A stretch of 33,023 bases of DNA from Pedobacter kyungheensis (lineage in GTDB: Bacteria; Bacteroidota; Bacteroidia; Sphingobacteriales; Sphingobacteriaceae), in the NCBI RefSeq assembly GCF_000812965.1, contig NZ_JSYN01000044.1:1-33023 (forward strand), in the 5' to 3' direction. Below, in pieces: positions 18,401-24,741 of this stretch. Made by a program: the position numbers and the translations under genes. Below the pieces are notes generated by a model. That model did not search any database, was not told where the DNA came from, and saw nothing but the letters and a program-made list of their open reading frames with translations. The stretch's first letter is position 1; each line of letters starts with the position of its first letter.

Positions 18401-18809
18401 AGGTGTAGGCAATGTAAAAACTTACCTGGAAATGGAAGCATCTCAGGCATTCTTTAATGGCGCAGGTGTTAAAAATTATGTTTTAGATAGATGGACTGTT
18501 AATAACCCTGATCCTAATGCAGCATACCCAAGGGTAACCAGCGACACTCAAAACTTTGGTCTGTCTAGCTTTTGGTTGTTTGATGCATCGTATTTTAGGG
18601 TTAAAGCCATTACTTTAGGCTACACAATTCCTCAAAATATATTAGATAAGGCTAAGATCAAAGGTTTAAGGATTTATGCATCAAGCAATAATCCTTTTAC
18701 TATCCGGGGCGATAAGCGATTGAAAGATTTTGATCCGGAAGTTCCTTCACAAAGATCGGCTTATCCGGTTCTCAAAACATTTTCTGTGGGCTTAAATTTA
18801 ACACTATAA
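15411..18809 (+). CDS. SusC/RagA-type TonB-dependent outer-membrane transporter with STN domain
   Basis: This 1132-residue outer-membrane transporter imports glycans with energy from TonB. The signal peptide core (MKLTVILLFVAFLHVNASS) begins at M22, cleaved near SSFAQ. Residues about 48-117 are an STN (secretin/TonB N-terminal) signalling domain; about 138-210 are a carboxypeptidase-regulatory-like domain (VIGTILDEIGKGIPGASIKV). The SusC signature LNDVVVVAYGTQKKVNLSGA follows, then the plug (LQGAVPGVAI...VLKDASASSIYGARAANGVI) and the beta barrel, ending with the C-terminal LKTFSVGLNLTL. The STN domain matches the FecR/ECF pair upstream, so the protein is probably both transporter and sensor. 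It is 5 bp from the SusD gene. Substrate cannot be read from sequence; the downstream GH2 enzymes suggest a beta-linked glycan. Confidence 0.96.
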   Translation: MKIYDFNLYSAGRIKHKILLSMKLTVILLFVAFLHVNASSFAQKNITLNEKNASLQKVLKSIKSQSGFNVFFIQSDLKKSKAVNIDVKDVTLAEALNQCFKDQPLTYSIQANTIVVKERPATVVPATKTGQEAPVYKVIDVIGTILDEIGKGIPGASIKVKGKEQGTISDEAGNFKLTGIADDAILIVSYLGYQTKEVKAAATLKVTLVPQTNDLNDVVVVAYGTQKKVNLSGAVNTVNTKTLVNRPVTSLTNALQGAVPGVAIKSAPGDLGSDMGTINVRGRANLGTSSPLFVVDGVVVSQGDFARINPNDVAGISVLKDASASSIYGARAANGVILVTTKKGNGTPTISYNAYYGRQSATYLPDFADANNYALLRNEAETNMGRSPLYDATALAAIRNQSNPDLYPNTNWYDLILRKSAPMMEHQVSIAGGDKTKYYLSGTYFGQNSLIPGKNLNRYSLRANTETQISDKFKIGSNLSFIRDGYNNDNLEIGFTGVGRSIPLSVAKQSNGQWGSVTAGKENATIAGQNPLRLLEEGGRTNNNTNRFIGNLNGTYTPVKGLDISGLFSYNTFNYFNSSFINTIDPVIGFISQKPLTSTAVLTNQLTERWQSASNLLSQATASYEKNIDKHYFKVLAGASYEKAQNRTLIVVRKGFPNNDLNAVEGGSALPENTTVTNDGANGGVGESALASVFARVNYAFADKYLFEASARNDASSRFAPGHRAAWYPSASVAWRISQEDFMKNLTAVNELKIRLSAGKLGNINNVGNYDFYDGLNVGSTVILDESKQDGVSPGKLANPLLSWEKLTTYNAGLDATLFKSLTLQLDVFSRITKDILLPNPNIPTEAGLGSGESPSVNLGAVKNNGLELSLNYNGKINDFGYSIGGNLSKIWNKVTDLGGANETAPSGYYINRIGQPVGSFYMWQAEGLFVNQADVNAHAKQANNPKPGDIKYKDQNGDGVIDGNDRVINGNDVPYFTYGLNLSANYKGFDFSVLAQGVGNVKTYLEMEASQAFFNGAGVKNYVLDRWTVNNPDPNAAYPRVTSDTQNFGLSSFWLFDASYFRVKAITLGYTIPQNILDKAKIKGLRIYASSNNPFTIRGDKRLKDFDPEVPSQRSAYPVLKTFSVGLNLTL

Positions 18810-18814
18810 TCGTC

Positions 18815-20497
18815 ATGAAAAAAATTATATATATATCGCTTTTCGCTCTTGTTATACTCGGAAGCTGTAAAAAGTCGATAGATTTTGTTCCACAGGATAA
18901 ACTTTCTGCCGGAACTTTTTGGAAATCACAAAATGATGTGCAGCTTGCATTGAACGGTTGCTACGGTTATTTAGCCAATGCCTTTAATTATGCTTATGAT
19001 GATGGGGCTGCTGATAATGCGTATTGTCAATATCCCTGGGAAAGCAATGCTACACTTGTATCTGCAGGTAGTATAGATGCTACACTCGATGCAGGTTATA
19101 ACAGCCGTTATGTTTTTATACGCCGCTATAATTATTTTTTAGATAATGTAGGAAAAGCTACAATGGACGAAACATTGAGGAAACGTTTTATCGCTGAAGC
19201 CAGGGTTTTAAGGGCTTTTACCTATTACGAGCTGGCACATACCTTTGGCGATGTTCCTTTGTTAAAAACGAGCTATACAAATCCTGAAGAAACTGCAATT
19301 GCACCAAGTCCTGCTGCTGCAGTAATACAATTTGCTATTGATGAGATTAAAGCAGCAGAAGCAGATTTACCGGCAAGCTATGCTGGTGGTGCTCCTAATC
19401 AAACCGGTCGTATTACAAACGGAGCTGCCTGGGCCATATTAACCCGTATTCAATTAGAATATGGCAAATATAGCGATGCAATTGCCAGTGCTCAAAAAGT
19501 AATGGGGGCAGGCTATCAGCTTTTTAGAAAAACAGCATTAAGCGGTAATGATACCAAAGACGACTATAGCCAATTGGTAACTTTTGCTGATGATGCAGCC
19601 AAACAAAAATTTTATAAAGGTCTGGCGAGCTACCAACAACAATTTTGGACAGCAAACGAAGGTAATAAAGAGACCATACTTGTATCCCAGAACATTCAGG
19701 AAAATACAAGCTATGCTCCCTATGGTAATGGTTTGAGAACATTGCTTGCTCCACCTAATATCGGGGGCTGGACCTCTATTACACCAATTCAGGCTTTGGT
19801 AGACGCTTATTGGAAAAGTGATGGCACAACCTTTACACCACCAACACCCGAGCAAAGGGCCATCGATTTTAACATTAAAAAAACACCATCGCCTAATTAT
19901 ATTAATGAATTTAAAAATCGCGACACCCGTCTTTATGCCAGTATTTTATTTCCGGGGGCAACCTGGAACGAATATAAAGATGGCTATGTATTCACCTGGG
20001 CAGGTCCTGGAGGCGGTGAAACCTATACAGGTTATGCATTTAAAAAGTATTTAGATCCGGCTTCATTAGCAAGTAGTTTAGAGTTTGATGCACCTCAGGA
20101 TTACAGCATTATCAGATATGCTGAGATACTTTTGGCTTATGCAGAAGCTAAAAATGAAGTAAGCGGACCCGATGCCACAATATTTGCTGCGTTAAATGAT
20201 ATCCGCGATCGGGCAGGTATGCCACCAGTAGATCAAACGGTAAACAATACTAAAGAAAAATTGAGGGAGGTAATTCGTAACGAGCGCAGAATAGAATTGG
20301 CAGGTGAAGGGCAGCGTTATTTCGATATCAGACGCTGGAATATTGCGGCAACTGTAATGAAAACAACGAAAGATATTGCCAATGTAATTGTGCAGGAGCG
20401 CACCTGGCAAAATAAATTCATGTTAATGCCTTATCCCCAAGCTGCTTTAGATAGAAATGCGAACTTAAAGACAGCACAAACAGCTAAAGGATATTAA
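18815..20497 (+). CDS. SusD/RagB-type surface glycan-binding lipoprotein
   Basis: This 560-residue lipoprotein forms the lid of the SusC transporter and binds the glycan at the cell surface. The lipoprotein signal ends at LGSC with C18 as the lipidated residue, followed by KKS. The SusD N-terminal region (FWKSQNDVQLALNGCYGYL and the helical RFIAEARVLRAFTYYELAHTFGDVPL) and the RagB/SusD C-terminal region (YSIIRYAEILLAYAEAKNE, then IRNERRIELAGEGQRYFDIR at about 485-504) are clear. The start is 5 bp after the SusC stop, so both are translated from one message. A strong terminator follows 36 bp downstream of the stop and ends this operon. Confidence 0.96.
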   Translation: MKKIIYISLFALVILGSCKKSIDFVPQDKLSAGTFWKSQNDVQLALNGCYGYLANAFNYAYDDGAADNAYCQYPWESNATLVSAGSIDATLDAGYNSRYVFIRRYNYFLDNVGKATMDETLRKRFIAEARVLRAFTYYELAHTFGDVPLLKTSYTNPEETAIAPSPAAAVIQFAIDEIKAAEADLPASYAGGAPNQTGRITNGAAWAILTRIQLEYGKYSDAIASAQKVMGAGYQLFRKTALSGNDTKDDYSQLVTFADDAAKQKFYKGLASYQQQFWTANEGNKETILVSQNIQENTSYAPYGNGLRTLLAPPNIGGWTSITPIQALVDAYWKSDGTTFTPPTPEQRAIDFNIKKTPSPNYINEFKNRDTRLYASILFPGATWNEYKDGYVFTWAGPGGGETYTGYAFKKYLDPASLASSLEFDAPQDYSIIRYAEILLAYAEAKNEVSGPDATIFAALNDIRDRAGMPPVDQTVNNTKEKLREVIRNERRIELAGEGQRYFDIRRWNIAATVMKTTKDIANVIVQERTWQNKFMLMPYPQAALDRNANLKTAQTAKGY

Positions 20498-20533
20498 AAT
20501 AAAATGCATCTACTTATGCACACACAATGATTA

Positions 20534-20568
20534 TAGCGGCCAGGGCTTTTCCTGGTCGCTATTTTTTT
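20534..20568 (+). terminator. Intrinsic terminator of the SusC/SusD operon
   Basis: TAGCGGCCAGG (20534-20544) pairs with CCTGGTCGCTA (20551-20561), one G-T wobble in 11 pairs, around a 6-base loop, and is followed by a run of seven T (20562-20568). It stands 36 bp after the SusD stop codon. Confidence 0.92.
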
Positions 20569-20770
20569 GGAGGAACTTAACGATGTTACCGTAATTCATT
20601 AGCTAAGATTACGGAGTTAAATGAATTATTTTGTCTTTATGTTTCTTTTAATCCCTTTTGTTATGGTAAAAAAGTTTAAGAAGTAGGTAACTATGCTTAA
20701 AGGTTTTTTTTGCCAATTGCCCATTTTTGAGTCATAAATAAATACAGCATCCCAATACACGATTAGACTG
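20569..20770. promoter_or_regulatory. Upstream region of the catabolic gene block
   Basis: This region lies between the terminator and the RraA-family gene and so must carry the promoter of the downstream block. It is AT-rich, with a run of T before TGCCAATTGCCC (20704-20720). No confident promoter or operator is visible. Confidence 0.3.
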
Positions 20771-21475
20771 ATGACAATTAATACTATGGAATGGCAAAAT
20801 GACGACGCGCTTTTTGAAATGATAAGAACAGAACTTTATACTGCGGTAATTGGCGACATCATGGATAAGATGGGCCTTTTGCATCAGTTTTTGCCACCAC
20901 AAATACAACCCTTGCGTTCCGATATGTTTGTTGCAGGCAGGGCAATGACAGTGCTCGAAGCCGACGTGTTAGAATGTGCTGACTACGAAAGCAATAATCC
21001 CATCCTTAAAAAGCCATTTGGTTTAATGCTCGAGGCGCTCGACGACCTGAAAAAAAATGAGGTTTACATTTGTAGCGGCGCATCTCCGGCTTATGCCTTA
21101 TGGGGCGAGTTGATGAGCACCCGCGCACAGATTTTAGGTGCGGCAGGTGCCGTGGTTGATGGCTACTCGAGAGATACAAGAGGCATATTACAGCTTAACT
21201 TTCCTTCATTTTCTTATGGCAATTATGCGCAAGACCAGGCCCCACGTGGTAAAGTAATCGACTTTAGGGTACCGATAGAAATTAAAGGTGTTTTGGTTAA
21301 CCCCGGCGATATTGTGGTAGGCGATATAGATGGTGTTTGTGTTGTGCCCAAACAGCACGAAGTGGAAGTTATTTCACGTGCCCTTGAAAAAGCACGGGGC
21401 GAAAAAATGGTGCAGAAAAAGATTTTAGAAGGTATGAGCGCCAAAGAAGCATTCGATAAATACGGTATTATGTAA
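20771..21475 (+). CDS. RraA-family protein, candidate class II pyruvate aldolase
   Basis: This 234-residue protein has the RraA fold shared by RraA (RNase E inhibitor of E. coli) and metal-dependent 4-hydroxy-4-methyl-2-oxoglutarate aldolases. The aldolase signature is present: WGELMSTRAQ (111-120), then VVDGYSRDTRGI with R134 and D135, the pair that positions substrate and metal in HMG aldolase. VNPGDIVVGDIDGVCVVP is the conserved C-terminal strand. The presence of the R-D pair and the context of sugar-acid enzymes favour an aldolase over an RNase regulator. It is the first gene after the terminator and 30 bp before the first GH2 gene. I infer cleavage of a 2-keto-3-deoxy (or 4-hydroxy-2-keto) acid to pyruvate and an aldehyde; this has not been shown. 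A start at M6 (MEWQNDD) is also possible. Confidence 0.85.
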   Translation: MTINTMEWQNDDALFEMIRTELYTAVIGDIMDKMGLLHQFLPPQIQPLRSDMFVAGRAMTVLEADVLECADYESNNPILKKPFGLMLEALDDLKKNEVYICSGASPAYALWGELMSTRAQILGAAGAVVDGYSRDTRGILQLNFPSFSYGNYAQDQAPRGKVIDFRVPIEIKGVLVNPGDIVVGDIDGVCVVPKQHEVEVISRALEKARGEKMVQKKILEGMSAKEAFDKYGIM

Positions 21476-21505
21476 ATATATTTTAATCATAATAAACACA
21501 CACAA

Positions 21506-24424
21506 ATGAAACTATTTTATAAAACATTTACCGTTTTAACGATGCTGGCAGGCGTGGTGCAGGCCCAGATTCAAAAAATAAGTTACACCACTGCCGAACA
21601 GCAGGTAATTAAAATGAATCGTATTTCGCCGGCAGCCTCAAAGCAGCCCGATAAAATTGATCTGAATGGAACATGGAAATTTTCTCCTGATATCAATAAT
21701 CAGCCCGCCGATAAAAATATCCAGGTACCCGGCGAGTGGGTGATGCAGGGCTTTGAAGTAAAAAACTCCGTTTATGCCGGTTACCAGAAAGTATTCGATG
21801 TACCAGCCAGTTGGAAAAACAAACGGGTTAAACTCCGTTTTGATGCCGTATACAGCGATGCTGAAATTTGGGTAAACGGTAAAAAAACAGCATCACATTT
21901 AGGTGGTTTTACCCCATTCGAAGTTGATATCAATCAGTGGGTAAAATGGGGAGGTAGTAACGAAGTGTTGGTAAAGGTCAAATCAGAAAGTAAAGCCGAT
22001 TCGCTGGCCAGTGCATCAACCTATGCCGTACATCCGTTGGGCGGTATTTCTCGCAAAGCCTATGTAATGGCCCTTGCACCTGTAAATTTTGCCTATGCCG
22101 ATGTTAAAACCATTTTAGATAAAAACTACGAAAATTCCACAGTTAGCACCGATGTAATTATTGCCAACGAACAGGATGGGAAAACAAACAGCCTGAGCCT
22201 GAAAGCCGAATTGTTTAAGGCAGATGGAACAACCCCCGTTACCGAAAAAACAATTAACCTCGATAAAGCCATTTCAAAAGGTGAATATCTGCAGCAAAAT
22301 ATCAGTTTTGATGTGGTTAAACCTGCTAAATGGGATCCCGAGCATCCTAATCTGTATATGGTAAAACTGAGTATTATACAGGCGGGTAAAACCGAAGATG
22401 TAATCACCAAAAGCATTGGTTTCCGTCAGATAGAGGTAAGGGGCAACCGTGTTTTTGTAAACAATATGCCTATTAAGCTGCGTGGTATATGCCACCACGA
22501 AACTATGCCTTTACGTGGCCGATCAGTAGGCGAAAACATGTGGGAAAAAGATGTGGAGCTTTTCAGGGAAGGCAATGTAAACTATTTCCGCACCTCGCAT
22601 TACCCACCAGCCGAAGAGCTGATAGATGCCTGCAACCGCCTGGGAATGTTTTTAGAGGTAGAAGCACCTTTCTGCTGGGCCGAAAACACAGCAGTACCTG
22701 CCGGTAGCGAAATTTACCAGACCTTAATGGTCGATCAGACTGTGGATATGGTTAATTATTTCAGGTCAAACCCTTCGGTGTTAGTCTGGTCGATGGGAAA
22801 CGAAAGCGGTAAATACAAAGAATATTTTAAAGAAACAGCAAAGCTGATCAAAGCTTTCGATCCAACCCGTCCACGCAATTTCAGCCAGTACGGACCCGAT
22901 GCCGATGAAGGCGACCTGGAAATTACCAACCACCATTATCCCGGGCCAACCGGGCCGCAAACCTACCGCAACTACAAACGCCCTATTGTTTTTGATGAAT
23001 ATGTACATTTAAATGCCTATAACCGTTTGGAGCTGGTTACCGATCCCGGTGTTCGCGATGCCTGGGGAATCGGCTTTGAAAGCATGTGGGAAAATATGTA
23101 CCGCACCGATGCCGTTTTAGGAGGTGCCATTTGGGCCGGTATTGACGATACTTTCTTCTTACCCAATGGTAAAACTGTTGGCTACGGTACCTGGGGACCG
23201 CTCGATGGCTGGAGAAGGCCAAAGCCCGAGTACTGGCACATGAAAAAAATCTATTCGCCGGTAAAAATTAAACTGGCCGGTAACTGGGTTGACGGAAAAG
23301 TGGCGGTTGAACTGGAAAATAGATTACTCTTCAGTAACCTGAACGAGTGTAAAATAGCGTGGACTTTAGCAGGAGAAAGTGGCTTAATTACAGCCGATTT
23401 AAAGAGGAATGGAAAAACTACTGTCAATGTAAATATCAATAAAAAACCTTTATCAACGGATAAAATGATGATTAAAGTGTACGATCCGCGTGGCGTACTC
23501 ATTGATGTTTATGAGTTTGCAGTAGTACCTACTGTTACCGATTTAACTGCTGTTGCCAAAACTGCTGACCAACTATGGAGTTACAGCCAGAGTGGCAATA
23601 CCTTAACCGCCAAAAATGGTGCAGTAAAAGTACAGCTAAATTTAATAAATGGCGATGTAGAACAAGTTAGCCAGAATGGCAAAACCGTTTGGAATGCCGG
23701 TGCCAGACTCATGGTTTTACCTTTAACAGGCGAGGGCAGAGGTACGCAAATGACAGGCGAGAGTCAACAGTTTGATCCTTTTACCAGCGTATGTAAAAAC
23801 CGCATCGTTAAAGATATTAAGCTGGTGAAGGCCAAAAATAGCTTTAGCTTAAGCGTAAGCGATGCTTATAGCGAAGCCAGCGGTACTACTAATTACATTT
23901 TTTCTGCAAACGGTACGGTGAAAATCGATTATCAATACACCATTCAAAAAGAGGTTAATCCACGCCAATGGGGATTGGTTTTTGGTTTGCCTGATGGCTT
24001 TCAGGAATTAAGCTGGAACAGGAATGCCCAGTGGAATTATTATCCGGCTGATCATATTGGCCGGCCTGTGGGTAAAGCGAGTTTAACCTCAGCCAATCCT
24101 GTTTCTGGTCCGGCAGGGCCGTCTAAATTGCCGGCCACAGCATGGAGCTTAGATAGAAATGATTTGGGTACCAACGATTTCCGCTCAACCAAAATGTACA
24201 TCAACAGTGCACAGTTAAATAACGGCACAGCAGCTTTTAAGGTAGTGGCCAATGGCCGCCAGCACATCAGGGCATGGAAAGAAACAACCGGAATTAAAAC
24301 ACTCGTAGCTGGCTATAGCAACATGGGAGCCGAAAGGTTTTTCAGGGGACATGCAGAAAAAATGGATCACCCCTTAAAAGCCGGAGATATTATTCAGGAC
24401 AGTATTACGCTACAGTTGAAATAA
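21506..24424 (+). CDS. Exported GH2 glycosidase, beta-galactosidase-like (paralog A)
   Basis: This 972-residue glycoside hydrolase family 2 enzyme has a signal peptide (1-20, GVVQA). It contains a sugar-binding jelly roll (KIDLNGTWKFSPD...GGFTPFEVDI, about 50-185), an immunoglobulin-like domain (about 190-320), a TIM barrel (about 320-600) and a C-terminal region resembling the beta-galactosidase small chain (about 740-970). The acid/base is E433 in SMGNES, and the nucleophile is E498 in VFDEYVH. The loop that reads NRHEHHP in LacZ is CHHETMPLRGR here, so the substrate may differ from lactose. It is probably periplasmic or surface-exposed. It is 30 bp from the RraA-family gene and lies 317 bp before its paralog. 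Specificity could also be beta-glucuronide or another beta-glycoside. Confidence 0.93.
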   Translation: MKLFYKTFTVLTMLAGVVQAQIQKISYTTAEQQVIKMNRISPAASKQPDKIDLNGTWKFSPDINNQPADKNIQVPGEWVMQGFEVKNSVYAGYQKVFDVPASWKNKRVKLRFDAVYSDAEIWVNGKKTASHLGGFTPFEVDINQWVKWGGSNEVLVKVKSESKADSLASASTYAVHPLGGISRKAYVMALAPVNFAYADVKTILDKNYENSTVSTDVIIANEQDGKTNSLSLKAELFKADGTTPVTEKTINLDKAISKGEYLQQNISFDVVKPAKWDPEHPNLYMVKLSIIQAGKTEDVITKSIGFRQIEVRGNRVFVNNMPIKLRGICHHETMPLRGRSVGENMWEKDVELFREGNVNYFRTSHYPPAEELIDACNRLGMFLEVEAPFCWAENTAVPAGSEIYQTLMVDQTVDMVNYFRSNPSVLVWSMGNESGKYKEYFKETAKLIKAFDPTRPRNFSQYGPDADEGDLEITNHHYPGPTGPQTYRNYKRPIVFDEYVHLNAYNRLELVTDPGVRDAWGIGFESMWENMYRTDAVLGGAIWAGIDDTFFLPNGKTVGYGTWGPLDGWRRPKPEYWHMKKIYSPVKIKLAGNWVDGKVAVELENRLLFSNLNECKIAWTLAGESGLITADLKRNGKTTVNVNINKKPLSTDKMMIKVYDPRGVLIDVYEFAVVPTVTDLTAVAKTADQLWSYSQSGNTLTAKNGAVKVQLNLINGDVEQVSQNGKTVWNAGARLMVLPLTGEGRGTQMTGESQQFDPFTSVCKNRIVKDIKLVKAKNSFSLSVSDAYSEASGTTNYIFSANGTVKIDYQYTIQKEVNPRQWGLVFGLPDGFQELSWNRNAQWNYYPADHIGRPVGKASLTSANPVSGPAGPSKLPATAWSLDRNDLGTNDFRSTKMYINSAQLNNGTAAFKVVANGRQHIRAWKETTGIKTLVAGYSNMGAERFFRGHAEKMDHPLKAGDIIQDSITLQLK

Positions 24425-24741
24425 TAGTCGCTATTTTCCTGGTTCCCGATTGTCCTCGTTTGTAACGAGGATAAACGAGCGACACATTTTTAAAGTGTGA
24501 TAACTGATTATAGCGATAGAATCGCCGTTTTCCTGAATCCTCGTTGCAAACGAGGACTATAAAAGTGGTGGGCCACAAAATGGATTGTCATCCTGAGCCT
24601 GTCGAAGGGCCTTACCATTTTCTCGTTTATACGAGGATAAACGAGCGACACATTTTTAACATGTGTTAATTGATTATGGCGATAGAATCGCCGTTTTCCT
24701 GAATCTTCGTCGCAAACGAGGACTATAAAAACTAAAAAGAT
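24425..24741. repeat. Two copies of a roughly 110 bp REP-like element flanking a GTCATCCTGA repeat
   Basis: Copy 1 spans 24454-24564 and copy 2 spans 24621-24730. Each begins with a CTCGTTT..ACGAGG hairpin, continues ATAAACGAGCGACACATTTT and GCGATAGAATCGCCGTTTTC, and ends with a second hairpin and GACTATAAAA. Between them, at 24587-24610, is the core GTCATCCTGAGCCTGTCGAA seen also at 8511. The paired-hairpin layout resembles BIME/REP elements mobilised by RAYT transposases, but no transposase is present. No gene is seen in the spacer. Confidence 0.85.

Noticed and set aside
20771..21475. Naming the RraA-fold gene rraA (RNase E regulator)
   Set aside because: The aldolase R-D pair and sugar-acid context argue for an enzyme; the E. 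coli role should not be transferred.
24425..24741. Insertion sequence between the two GH2 genes
   Set aside because: Only short hairpin repeats are present; there is no transposase ORF or long terminal inverted repeat.
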